Shown: positions 54,036 to 62,383 of the stretch, piece by piece
How positions within the stretch are numbered: position 1 is the stretch's first letter
Layout: the number at the start of each line of letters is the position of its first letter
Notes under the pieces: generated by a model
Database searches by the model: none
What the model was told of the DNA's origin: nothing
Seen by the model: the letters and a program-made list of their open reading frames with translations, nothing else
Source: an uncultured Bacteroides sp.
GTDB taxonomy: Bacteria; Bacteroidota; Bacteroidia; Cytophagales; Cyclobacteriaceae
Reading direction: 5' to 3'
Length of the DNA stretch: 64,000 bases
Assembly: GCA_902168185.1 (NCBI GenBank)
Contig: CABHOV010000041.1
Location: forward strand, 1-64,000
Translations under genes and position numbers: made by a program

Positions 54036-54632
54036 TCACAATTTCTGTAGTTGAATTAAACGCCAGCGAACTTTTACACCTCCACCATCGTGAATCTGGA
54101 GTGAAATTTTCCCTGTGCCGGAACCGATTTTTTCATCGGTCAGTGATATCATTTGCTGACCGTTGAGAAATGTGGTAACGTCTTTTCCTTTTACTCGCAC
54201 AATCAGTGTGTTCCAAACGCCTTCTTTCAGATGTTTTTCTTTCTCAGAATCAGGCTTTATAAGCCATCCTCTTCCATACGATTCATATATTCCTCCGGTA
54301 TGTTTTCCTGCAGGCGCAACTTCGGCTTGCCAGCCACTGATTTTTGTTCCTTCGATAGAAGAATGAAAAAACACTCCGCTATTTCCATTTGACTCTTGTT
54401 TGAATTCGACAGTTAATTCAAAGTCTTTATACTCGTTGTCTGAAACCAGGTAGCCGTATTGTTGGTCAGCTCCGCTTTCACAAATAATTTCTCCTTTCTC
54501 AACATACCATTTTTCAGTACCATGTATTTTCCAGCCACTGAGATCTTTGCCGTTGAACAAACGAATGGGTTGACCGATTGCACCCAAGCAACATACCAGG
54601 AGGAGAAACAGAAATATAAGAGAGGATTTCAT
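54036..54632 (-). CDS. DUF1080 (3-keto-disaccharide hydrolase-like) exported protein
   Basis: Exported beta-sandwich protein of 198 residues. A signal peptide ends near AIGQ (residue 21). The family pattern is LFNGKDLSGWKIHG, GEIICESGADQQYGYLVSDNEYKDFELTVEFKQ, NSGVFFHS and IKPDSEKE-like. It resembles the 3-keto-disaccharide hydrolase/laminin-G-like family, so it may hydrolyse oxidised sugars or bind glycans. The stop abuts the anti-sigma stop without a gap. The gldD gene lies 19 bp upstream, so the two may share a transcript. Confidence 0.82.
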   Translation of the reverse strand: MKSSLIFLFLLLVCCLGAIGQPIRLFNGKDLSGWKIHGTEKWYVEKGEIICESGADQQYGYLVSDNEYKDFELTVEFKQESNGNSGVFFHSSIEGTKISGWQAEVAPAGKHTGGIYESYGRGWLIKPDSEKEKHLKEGVWNTLIVRVKGKDVTTFLNGQQMISLTDEKIGSGTGKISLQIHDGGGVKVRWRLIQLQKL

Positions 54633-54651
54633 ATATATACTTAGTGTTTAC

Positions 54652-55341
54652 TTAATTCTTCCACTCCAGCGTGTTGATCATGTGCATGATATCTTTTTTC
54701 ATATACTCAATGGCAGGGGCCAGTGAATCGTTAGCCACATGTGTATTGAAATACAACGCGCCCCGAAGAAAATTTTTGGTAGAATCAGTTACCGTAAATT
54801 GAAACTGACTTGGTACTTCACCTTCAAGTTCTGCAATTACGGCAGTCTTGCCACTTGGCGTTTTAGTTATAGCTTCATTAATAGCATACGCCTTTATCTG
54901 GTGTTTCGCTGTTAATGTATAGGCATCATCCAGAAATTCTTTCAGTAGCTTATTATTATTGTTGATGCGCTTATAAGTGACATGAACATTTGCTTTTAAC
55001 TGCGGATAGTATACCTCGATCCAAAATCGCTCGCGTATGTTAGAGGTATCGGCTAATAGCTGCGCATGCCTGGAGTACTCAAATGAATAGGGCAATGTAT
55101 CGGGTAATGATTGATACGCGGGCTCCGGCAACTCAAGCCTGTTATAACCCAATGGCTTTGGCAGGTAATCACGTGTACACGAAGTTGTAATGAAGAACAT
55201 AACCAATAAAAATATATAACTGTTTTTGCTATATATCTTCTTTCGAAAACTATAGATATTGTTCTCCGTAACTTTTGTGTTTATAGATTTAAGTATATCA
55301 ATGAAGCACCTTGTTTCAAATGCTGGCCGCCTGTCAATCAT
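54652..55341 (-). CDS. gldD: Gliding motility lipoprotein GldD
   Basis: Lipoprotein needed for gliding and T9SS function in related bacteria, 229 residues as called. The lipobox is TTSC with the cysteine at residue 55, followed by [19 protein letters not shown], a hallmark of GldD. The start at 55341 gives an unusual 47-residue N-terminal stretch before the signal-peptide core; no other ATG lies between, so either the stretch is real or a non-ATG start is used. In relatives gldE lies between ssb and gldD, but here only 28 bp separate them. Confidence 0.85.
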   Translation of the reverse strand: MIDRRPAFETRCFIDILKSINTKVTENNIYSFRKKIYSKNSYIFLLVMFFITTSCTRDYLPKPLGYNRLELPEPAYQSLPDTLPYSFEYSRHAQLLADTSNIRERFWIEVYYPQLKANVHVTYKRINNNNKLLKEFLDDAYTLTAKHQIKAYAINEAITKTPSGKTAVIAELEGEVPSQFQFTVTDSTKNFLRGALYFNTHVANDSLAPAIEYMKKDIMHMINTLEWKN

Positions 55342-55369
55342 TACCCAATGTTAAAGATCAAATAAAAAA

Positions 55370-55813
55370 TTAGAACGGAAGATCATCCGTGCTGTTGTCA
55401 ACCGGAGCATTCGTGCGCATGCTTTCCGCAGGACTTCTTTCAGCTGAAGAATATTCTTGACTAGCACCACCACCGGCACCGGTTTTAGGAGTAAGCATCG
55501 TCATGTTGTCGCCTACAATTTCTGTCGTATAGCGAGTCACACCGTCCTTCTCCCAAGAACGTGTACGAAGTTTTCCTTCAATAAAAACCATATCACCTTT
55601 TCGAAGATATTTCTGAGCGATCTCTGCAAGCCCACGCCATAGAACGATGTTGTGCCATTCCGTTACTTCTTTCTTCTCACCGGTAGTTCTGTCTTTGTAG
55701 CTTTCTGAAGTTGCAATGCTAAAGTTGGCAACCACGGCTCCGTTATCAAGATTTCTTACCTCGGGATCTTTACCGAGGCGGCCTACTAAAATTACTTTGT
55801 TTACACCTGACAT
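55370..55813 (-). CDS. ssb: Single-stranded DNA-binding protein
   Basis: OB-fold protein of 147 residues. The N-terminal OB domain ([49 protein letters not shown]) is followed by a short Gly/Ser-rich linker. The acidic tip DDLPF recruits repair proteins. The length is typical. It lies between mutY (197 bp away) and gldD on the same strand, as in other Bacteroidota. Confidence 0.96.
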   Translation of the reverse strand: MSGVNKVILVGRLGKDPEVRNLDNGAVVANFSIATSESYKDRTTGEKKEVTEWHNIVLWRGLAEIAQKYLRKGDMVFIEGKLRTRSWEKDGVTRYTTEIVGDNMTMLTPKTGAGGGASQEYSSAERSPAESMRTNAPVDNSTDDLPF

Positions 55814-56010
55814 AGTATTTATTGTTTAATTTTTTCCACTGTATAAGAAGACTGTTCGCGTAGCAATCAACGGATCTTCAATAAGTACATTCACAAATTT
55901 CGCGCAATGCATCCAAAGCTAAAAGTGAAAGTACCGCAAGATTTAAATTCTGATTTTTAATTTACCACTTAAAGACATTTAATCAAAAAGTATGATCATC
56001 GTACTTGATA

Positions 56011-57063
56011 CTATAAGAGTTGATGATCTTCGAGGAAACGACTGATCAGTACAGGTTTTGGCAGCTCAGAAATTTTTTTGGCAGAATAAAATCTAAGATT
56101 CTTGTCATCTTGAAATGCAGAGTCACTTTTTATAATGATAAATGTCGCATGGATGATCTGGTGACTTAGCACGTGCTTATATTTCTTTGACACAACGGAA
56201 GCTGCATCTGCGAATTTTTTCAGGTGCACATCTTCAGCGATAAGTTTCGCAGGATTCTTGAATTTATTTCTTTCGATGAGATGAAAATCATACAACCCGT
56301 GCCAGATATCTTTCTGATCACGCTTTTTCATCAGCATGGACTTACCCTTTTGAAAAACGAAATAATAGAAATACCGGGAGCGTGCTGCCTTTGCTTTTAC
56401 TTTAACAGGAAGCTGGGTCTGTAAATTTTTCTGTGAAGCGAAGCATGTACTTTGAAATATACATTGGTTGCATGCGGGATTAACCGGTACACAATGCAAT
56501 GCACCGAATTCCATTACAGCCTGATTGTGAGCATCCGGATTTTCTTTTTTGATAAGCTCGTTAGCGACCTGTGTAAAATATTTTTTTCCTTCAGGACTGT
56601 TGGTCTCTTTTTCAATTCCAAAAATGCGCGACAGTACGCGAAAAACATTTCCGTCAACCACGGCTACTTTTTCCTGGTATGAAAAAGAAGCAATAGCAGC
56701 TGCGGTATAATCACCGATGCCTGGTAATTTTTTAAGCCCCTCGAAAGTATCCGGAAAAACTCCTCTATATTTTGATATCACTTCCTTTGCACACTTGTGA
56801 AGATTGCGCGCACGTGTATAATAACCCAACCCTTGCCACATTCTAAGGACTTCTTGCTCGGAAGCAGACGCTAGCGACTGAACGGTAGGAAATTTCTCAA
56901 TGAATCTCAAATAATATGGTAAGCCCTGGATTACACGGGTTTGCTGAAGAATAATTTCGGACAGCCATATTTTATAGGGATCGCGAGTAGTACGCCAAGG
57001 GAGGTCTCGTTTGTTAAGCTCATACCATTCAACGACTTTATCAGAGAAATATCGCTTGTCCAT
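56011..57063 (-). CDS. mutY: A/G-specific adenine glycosylase
   Basis: DNA glycosylase of 350 residues that removes adenine opposite 8-oxoguanine. The catalytic residues are Glu36 (SEIILQQ) and Asp137 (VAVVDGNVFRV). The helix-hairpin-helix LPGIGDYTA is present. The Fe4S4 cysteines are C191, C198, C201 and C207 (C-x6-C-x2-C-x5-C). The C-terminal 130 residues form the NUDIX-like recognition domain. It works with MutM- and MutT-type enzymes. It is divergent from the HU gene. Confidence 0.95.
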   Translation of the reverse strand: MDKRYFSDKVVEWYELNKRDLPWRTTRDPYKIWLSEIILQQTRVIQGLPYYLRFIEKFPTVQSLASASEQEVLRMWQGLGYYTRARNLHKCAKEVISKYRGVFPDTFEGLKKLPGIGDYTAAAIASFSYQEKVAVVDGNVFRVLSRIFGIEKETNSPEGKKYFTQVANELIKKENPDAHNQAVMEFGALHCVPVNPACNQCIFQSTCFASQKNLQTQLPVKVKAKAARSRYFYYFVFQKGKSMLMKKRDQKDIWHGLYDFHLIERNKFKNPAKLIAEDVHLKKFADAASVVSKKYKHVLSHQIIHATFIIIKSDSAFQDDKNLRFYSAKKISELPKPVLISRFLEDHQLL

Positions 57064-57117
57064 CAGCCTGATTATCAGAATTTTTCAATATTCATTTTTA
57101 AATCTTCGGGCAGCGTA

Positions 57118-57125
57118 TAAATTTG
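57118..57125 (+). promoter_or_regulatory. -7 element TAAATTTG before HU gene
   Basis: A perfect TAnnTTTG match lies about 37 nt upstream of the GTG start. No clear -33 TTG is visible at 19-20 nt. Confidence 0.45.
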
Positions 57126-57161
57126 CCAACCCAAAAAAATTCGACTTAAATATATAACACA

Positions 57162-57503
57162 GTGACCAAAGCAGATATCATCAACGAAATCGCAGAAAAG
57201 ACCGGAGTAGACAAGGCGGATGTGACCGCATCGGTAGAGGCATTTTTTAGCGTGGTTAAGAATTCTATGTCGAACGGTAATAACATTTATATCCGTGGTT
57301 TCGGTAGTTTCATTAACAAAAAACGTAAGAAGAAGATCGCCCGCAATATTTCCCGAAACACAGCTTTAGTAATTGACGAACATTACGTGCCTGCATTTAA
57401 GCCTGCCAAAATTTTTGTGAGCAAAATTAAAAACAGCGAAAAAGTAAAACTGTTAGCCGACAGTGCGGAAAAAATCAGGGAGGAAGAAGAGGACGTTGAT
57501 TAA
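57162..57503 (+). CDS. HU/IHF-family DNA-binding protein
   Basis: Nucleoid-associated DNA-bending protein of 113 residues. The body TKADIINEIAEKTGVDKADV and GNNIYIRGFGSFINKKRKKK matches HU/IHF. The tip arm carries ARNISRNTALVIDEHYVPAFKPAK. A 15-residue acidic tail (SAEKIREEEEDVD) extends beyond the usual 90-residue core. The start is GTG at 57162. It heads a probable operon with a TPR protein and the 29-residue basic protein, upstream of RNase G. Confidence 0.92.
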   Translation: MTKADIINEIAEKTGVDKADVTASVEAFFSVVKNSMSNGNNIYIRGFGSFINKKRKKKIARNISRNTALVIDEHYVPAFKPAKIFVSKIKNSEKVKLLADSAEKIREEEEDVD

Positions 57504-57545
57504 TATGTAAGTGCTGTTGAGCATACGCCTTTGCTGTATTAAAGA

Positions 57546-58367
57546 ATGTTAAAGACTAGAATTATACTCGTGGTGATCAGTGCTGTACTGATCTGGATAA
57601 TCTTTATGTTACCGAAAGGTGTAGTAGAGAATGATGATCCATTGACAAAAACTACAGCAACGACTCCTGCAGATTCTATTTCCAGGAAGGTTGATGCACA
57701 TGTTAATGCTCCTAAAGAAGTAGTAGAAAATATAGCGCATCTTCGCGCTCAATTTAATACAAGTTCGGATAAAGAAAAAAATGCTATCTTTGCCGACTCT
57801 TTAGCAAACCTGTACTTGATTGCTGGCAAATTTGACAGCGCAGCGTGGTTTTCTGAGGAGGCATCGAAGTTCTTTAACACGACTGAAAGCTGGATCAAAG
57901 CCGGTGATAATTATTACCAGGCTTTCACCTTTGCTACCGAACAAACCAAACAAACAAGGCTTGCCGGTAAAGCTCAGGAGATTTATAAAAAGGTATTGGA
58001 CAAAAATCCCAAAGACCTGGATGTAAAAACGAAGCTGGCTATGACTTATATAAGCTCATCAAACCCTATGCAGGGTATAACGTTGCTGAGAGAAGTTATA
58101 GCGGAGGATCCAAAGAATGAATTAGCACTATTCAATATGGGTATGCTTTCCATTCAATCCGGTCAACATGATAAAGCTGTTGAGCGATTGGAGGAATTGG
58201 TAAAAGTTAACCCTAATCACACGCAAGGTCAACTACTACTCGGCATTGCACTGATGAATACAGGTGATAAGAAACGTGCGAAAGAACAATTCGAAAAAGT
58301 GAAACAACTGGATAAGGATCCATCAGTACAAGCTACTGTAGATTCGTATCTAAAGGATTTAAAATAA
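57546..58367 (+). CDS. Membrane-anchored TPR protein
   Basis: Protein of 273 residues. An N-terminal hydrophobic segment (about 5-20) anchors it. Three or four tetratricopeptide repeats follow from about residue 85 to 265 (LANLYLIAGKFDSAAWFSEEASKFF, ELALFNMGMLSIQSGQHDKAVERLEEL, AQLLLGIALMNTGDKKRAKEQFEKV-like). It is likely a scaffold for protein assembly. It is co-directional with HU (42 bp spacing) and RNase G. Function unknown. Confidence 0.8.
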   Translation: MLKTRIILVVISAVLIWIIFMLPKGVVENDDPLTKTTATTPADSISRKVDAHVNAPKEVVENIAHLRAQFNTSSDKEKNAIFADSLANLYLIAGKFDSAAWFSEEASKFFNTTESWIKAGDNYYQAFTFATEQTKQTRLAGKAQEIYKKVLDKNPKDLDVKTKLAMTYISSSNPMQGITLLREVIAEDPKNELALFNMGMLSIQSGQHDKAVERLEELVKVNPNHTQGQLLLGIALMNTGDKKRAKEQFEKVKQLDKDPSVQATVDSYLKDLK

Positions 58368-58420
58368 TTGTTTAACCCGCTGTCAGTTAACAAGCAGACA
58401 GAAATTTAAAAAGCATTACT

Positions 58421-58510
58421 ATGCCTAGCGGAAAGAAAAGAAAGAAGCACAAAATGGCAACGCACAAGCGTAAGAAGCGTCTTAGAAAAAACAGACATAA
58501 GAAGAAGTAA
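58421..58510 (+). CDS. 29-residue very basic protein, COX24/mS38-like
   Basis: ATG at 58421, TAA at 58508-58510. The product is almost entirely Lys, Arg and His (MPSGKKRKKHKMATHKRKKR, then LRKNRHKKK). From memory near-identical short proteins occur across Bacteroidota and belong to the AURKAIP1/COX24 (DUF1713) group, related to mitochondrial small-subunit protein mS38, so a small ribosomal protein is likely. It ends in front of a pair of hairpins and upstream of RNase G. Confidence 0.75.
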   Translation: MPSGKKRKKHKMATHKRKKRLRKNRHKKK

Positions 58511-58533
58511 TCAGTAACCGGGTCACCGGTTAC

Positions 58534-58561
58534 GCTGCTTTTACTATAGAGCAGCTTTTTC
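58534..58561 (+). terminator. Terminator after basic small protein
   Basis: GCTGCT (58534-58539) pairs with AGCAGC (58550-58555) and is followed by TTTTT. A perfect GTAACCGG-GTCA-CCGGTTAC hairpin lies immediately upstream (58514-58533). Confidence 0.7.
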
Positions 58562-58597
58562 CTATACACATCATTTTTTTACTTAACAATTTGTCTT

Positions 58598-60151
58598 TTG
58601 AGTAACGAACTAATAATTAGTGCAACTCAGGACGGATGTCGTATAGCCCTTCTTAAAGACAAGACGCTTGTTGAATTCCACAATGAGGAAGAAGGCAGCA
58701 AGTTTTCGGTGGGAGACATTTATCTAGGCTCTGTAAAAAAAGTTGTACAGGGCCTTAACGCAGCATTTATAGATGTTGGTTATGATAAAGACGCCTTTCT
58801 GCATTACCTCGATCTTGGCCCGCAGTTTAGTTCACTCGCAAAGTTTACCAAACAGGTTCGTGCCAAAAAGATCAATGGTGGAAAGCTCGACAAATTCAAT
58901 ACGGAACCGGACATTGATAAGCATGGGAAAATTACCCAGCAGCTAACAAAAGCTCAATTAATACCAGTTCAGATTGTAAAAGAGCCGATCTCTACAAAAG
59001 GGCCTCGATTATCCTGCGAGTTATCATTAGCTGGTCGATACCTGGTATTGGTGCCATTCTCCAATGCTGTAAGCGTATCTAAAAAAATTACCAGTGGCGA
59101 AGAGCGGAAACGTCTACTCCGACTTATTCAATCTATTAAACCTGAAAATTTTGGCGTCATCATCCGCACCGTAGCGGAGGGAAGAGAAGTAGCCGAATTA
59201 GACCGCGACCTTCGAAACATGGTAAGCACATGGGAAGAAGGTATGGCGCGTTTGGTTACAGCAAACCCGCGCGACAAGGTTATTGGTGAGATCAGTAAAA
59301 CATCATCTTTACTGCGCGACATGCTCAACGAGTCTTTTGACAATGTGCATGTTGATGACAAGAAAATCTATGAAGATGTAAAGGCCTATGTACATAGCAT
59401 TGCGCCTGACAAAGAGAAGATCGTAAAGTTATATACTGGCAAAGCCAAGATCTTTGAACACTATGGAATCGAAAAGCAAATTAAATCAGCTTTCGGTCAG
59501 ACAGTAAGTTTAAAGGGAGGCGGATATTTAATCATTGAACACACCGAAGCACTTCATGTGATCGATGTGAACAGTGGTAATAAATCTAACCGGGAAGAGA
59601 ACCAGGAGACCACTGCGCTTTCAGTAAACATGGAAGCAGCAAAAGAAATTGCACGTCAGCTTCGCTTGCGCGATATGGGAGGAATCATCGTGATTGACTT
59701 CATCGACATGCGAAATCTGGATAACAAAAAGCTCATCTACAAAATAATGAAAGATGAGATGGTAGAAGATAAAGCTAAATCTACCGTGCTGCCGTTGTCG
59801 AAATTTGGATTGATGCAAATTACCCGCGAGCGCGTTCGCCCGCAGATGAATATCGCTACGAAAGAAGTTTGTCCTACGTGCAATGGCACAGGAAAGATCA
59901 CCGCTTCTATACTTGTATCTGATCTCATCGAAAAAAATGTAGAGCATCTTCTCGTGAAACAAAATGAGAAGAATCTTGTGCTGGCACTCCACCCTTACCT
60001 GCACGCTTATTTTACAAAGGGAATTATCTCACAACGTCTTCGCTGGTATTTTAAATACAAGCGCTGGGTATCAGTCGTAATGGACTCATCCATGGCTGTA
60101 ACGGAGTTTAAATTCCTAAATAAAGAAGGCGAGGAGATCCAGTTGACATAA
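58598..60151 (+). CDS. rng: Ribonuclease E/G family protein
   Basis: Endoribonuclease of 517 residues for rRNA maturation and mRNA decay. An S1 RNA-binding domain (about 35-125, GSVKKVVQGLNAAFIDVGYDKDAFLHY) is followed by the catalytic RNase-H-like part. The metal-binding aspartates lie in HVIDVNSG and IVIDFIDM. The zinc-link motif CPTCNGTGK is present. No degradosome scaffold is present, as for RNase G. The start is TTG at 58598, giving the conserved MSNELIIS; no ATG is available. Confidence 0.9.
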   Translation: MSNELIISATQDGCRIALLKDKTLVEFHNEEEGSKFSVGDIYLGSVKKVVQGLNAAFIDVGYDKDAFLHYLDLGPQFSSLAKFTKQVRAKKINGGKLDKFNTEPDIDKHGKITQQLTKAQLIPVQIVKEPISTKGPRLSCELSLAGRYLVLVPFSNAVSVSKKITSGEERKRLLRLIQSIKPENFGVIIRTVAEGREVAELDRDLRNMVSTWEEGMARLVTANPRDKVIGEISKTSSLLRDMLNESFDNVHVDDKKIYEDVKAYVHSIAPDKEKIVKLYTGKAKIFEHYGIEKQIKSAFGQTVSLKGGGYLIIEHTEALHVIDVNSGNKSNREENQETTALSVNMEAAKEIARQLRLRDMGGIIVIDFIDMRNLDNKKLIYKIMKDEMVEDKAKSTVLPLSKFGLMQITRERVRPQMNIATKEVCPTCNGTGKITASILVSDLIEKNVEHLLVKQNEKNLVLALHPYLHAYFTKGIISQRLRWYFKYKRWVSVVMDSSMAVTEFKFLNKEGEEIQLT

Positions 60152-60183
60152 CACTTTGTCAAACCCAACCTTATCTATATAAA

Positions 60184-62313
60184 ATGCGATTTAACTTATT
60201 GGTCCTGTTCGTACTGCTCAGTCAGTACGGATGGGCACAAAAGTCGTGGAAGACTTTTGCCTCTGAAAAAGGAGCTTTCTCTGCCGACTTTCCAGGAGAA
60301 CCTCAGGTAACATCCGTCAACCGTCCTACACCGGAAGGTATAGAAGTAAAAATCAATATACACATGGTGACAGCAGAGTCCGTTGTGGCGTACGTGATTT
60401 ACAACGAGTTCCCTACTGGTCTGAATATACTCGATGATTCTTTATACCTACGCGAAGTTGCACGGGAGACGATTGCTAAATTAAACCTCGACACATCCAG
60501 TATTAAGCCCATTACATTTGATGGATTTCCTGGTAGAACATTTTCCTCAAAAGTAAAAGATGGCTTAACAGAGATGAAAATTATACTTCGAACCAATCGC
60601 GCATATATAGTGGCTGGTTTTTTCCCAAACAAGCGCAAAGCTGATTTGGCGAAATTCATGAACTCATTTAAATTTCTACCATATAAAAAACCTGCCTGGT
60701 ATACGCATGAATCTACAGACTATTCATTCAAAGCTGATTTTCCAAGTGAGCCGGTTCTGGATGATAGTGAAGAAGGAAGTTCAATGCTGGTATATTATGG
60801 CAATGATGTAAACAGCGGTAACAACTACTCACTCGCTATTGAAGAATATTCGAAGTACGATTATTTCGAAAGTGATAGTGCTATACTTGAACAGCGAGCA
60901 AATGCTTATAGACTCGGCGATGATTCAGTGCTGTTGGAAAGAGATGTCATGATGGACGGACGACCTGCGAAGGAATTGATAATGCAACAGGGCAAAAATC
61001 ATTTTCAATTACGGGTGCTTACGTTTTCCAGAGGCTTGACAGGTTATACATTATTTACGTTTCTTCCAGCGGATGAAATACAGGGAGAAACCGCCAATCA
61101 TTTTTTTCAATCATTTAAGTTTATAGGTAAACCAACGGTTGATCTACTCACTGATAAAACGGATCTGTTGCTCAAAGATATAGCGAGTAAGGATACCGCT
61201 ATATGGAAGAAGGCTGCCAATGCATTTGGCGACTATGATTTCAAGGATAAAGATGTAGACGCCATTCAAGGTTTAATAAAGCAATCTTATTCTGATGATC
61301 GCGAAGAAGAAAGCAGAAAAGCAATAATGTTTGGGGCGTTGGGGAAACTGCATTCTGAAAAATCAATTGCATTTATAGAAAAGATATTTCCGACACTAAG
61401 CTTTAATCCGGCATTGGAATATGCCGCCCTTCACGTACTCTCGGAAATTGATACCCGCCAAAGTCTCACACTGCTTTCGAAGCTGCTTGTAAAACACAAA
61501 GCTTTGCCAGAGATGAACTATAATGTGTTCTTCAGTCCTTATCAATTAGACTCGGCTAATCAAAAGTTTTTTCTTTTAAGCACTATAAAGTTGTTGTCGA
61601 GAGAAGAATACAAGAGTGGACTATATATGCTCAGTGAAAACTTACTTGATAATAAAACACTTCCTATAACCGAACTGGCAGCGTACAAGAAAATTATTTT
61701 ACAGGATTTTGAAAAGCAGAGCCAGGTATATTTCCAGGATTCTACACATCAGGATCTCTATTACCTATGTGAGATCTTAGGATATGAACCACAGGGTGCA
61801 AAGGAGATAGCAACACTACAGAAGCTTACAAAAGGTTATAACGAGTATCTTTCTGTTACTGCGGTAATTACACTTTTTCGATTGAAGCAGAATCCTGATG
61901 AAAAACAGGTTGAGTTACTGGCCAAAAATCTTTCATCGCGCACTAATTTTTTTTCGGAGTTAGTGGACAAGTCGCTTGAACAAAAATTTCCCAAGCAATA
62001 TGCTAATCAGGATAGTCTCGTTATCGGAGAATTTAATGATTACCTGTCAGGGGAATACGATGACGCAACCCAATTATTCAGTATAAAGATTGTTCACGAA
62101 ACACAACGAGACTATAATGGAGAGAAGCGAAAATTCTATGTCGTTAGTTTTTATGATCAATATGATGAAGTGAATTACCTCGGTATATGCGGACCGTATG
62201 CATCGGATAAGCTATACGCCTGGGGCGATCTGACCAACTCTGATTTTACGATCGACACAGGTAAGGATTACGATACTTATCTGACAAATTATCTAAGTAA
62301 TCTCGAGGAGTAA
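60184..62313 (+). CDS. Large exported protein of unknown function with duplicated domain
   Basis: I do not recognise a named family. The 709-residue protein has a signal peptide ending near GWAQ (residue 19). Two similar beta-rich domains follow (about 22-165 and 175-320), each opening with a GAFSADFPGEP / YSFKADFPSEP motif and ending in a SFKF/FKFIGK strand. Residues about 330-600 look like HEAT-like helical repeats. The C-terminal 90 residues contain a strand-rich domain. It is likely periplasmic or on the surface. It starts 32 bp after RNase G on the same strand. Confidence 0.65.
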   Translation: MRFNLLVLFVLLSQYGWAQKSWKTFASEKGAFSADFPGEPQVTSVNRPTPEGIEVKINIHMVTAESVVAYVIYNEFPTGLNILDDSLYLREVARETIAKLNLDTSSIKPITFDGFPGRTFSSKVKDGLTEMKIILRTNRAYIVAGFFPNKRKADLAKFMNSFKFLPYKKPAWYTHESTDYSFKADFPSEPVLDDSEEGSSMLVYYGNDVNSGNNYSLAIEEYSKYDYFESDSAILEQRANAYRLGDDSVLLERDVMMDGRPAKELIMQQGKNHFQLRVLTFSRGLTGYTLFTFLPADEIQGETANHFFQSFKFIGKPTVDLLTDKTDLLLKDIASKDTAIWKKAANAFGDYDFKDKDVDAIQGLIKQSYSDDREEESRKAIMFGALGKLHSEKSIAFIEKIFPTLSFNPALEYAALHVLSEIDTRQSLTLLSKLLVKHKALPEMNYNVFFSPYQLDSANQKFFLLSTIKLLSREEYKSGLYMLSENLLDNKTLPITELAAYKKIILQDFEKQSQVYFQDSTHQDLYYLCEILGYEPQGAKEIATLQKLTKGYNEYLSVTAVITLFRLKQNPDEKQVELLAKNLSSRTNFFSELVDKSLEQKFPKQYANQDSLVIGEFNDYLSGEYDDATQLFSIKIVHETQRDYNGEKRKFYVVSFYDQYDEVNYLGICGPYASDKLYAWGDLTNSDFTIDTGKDYDTYLTNYLSNLEE

Positions 62314-62332
62314 ACTTTAAATTGATCTCAAA

Positions 62333-62364
62333 AAAATAGCCGGGTATATATACCCGGCTATTTT
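62333..62364. terminator. Perfect 32-bp palindromic bidirectional terminator
   Basis: Two 16-nt arms meet without a spacer (AAAATAGCCGGGTATA and its complement). T and A tracts flank it on both sides. It separates two convergent genes. Confidence 0.88.
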
Positions 62365-62383
62365 ATTTTATACTTGGTGTTTA

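Noticed and set aside
55987-56005. Hairpin after mutY as a terminator
   Set aside because: The stem is only 5 bp with a 9-nt loop; it is too weak to report as a terminator.
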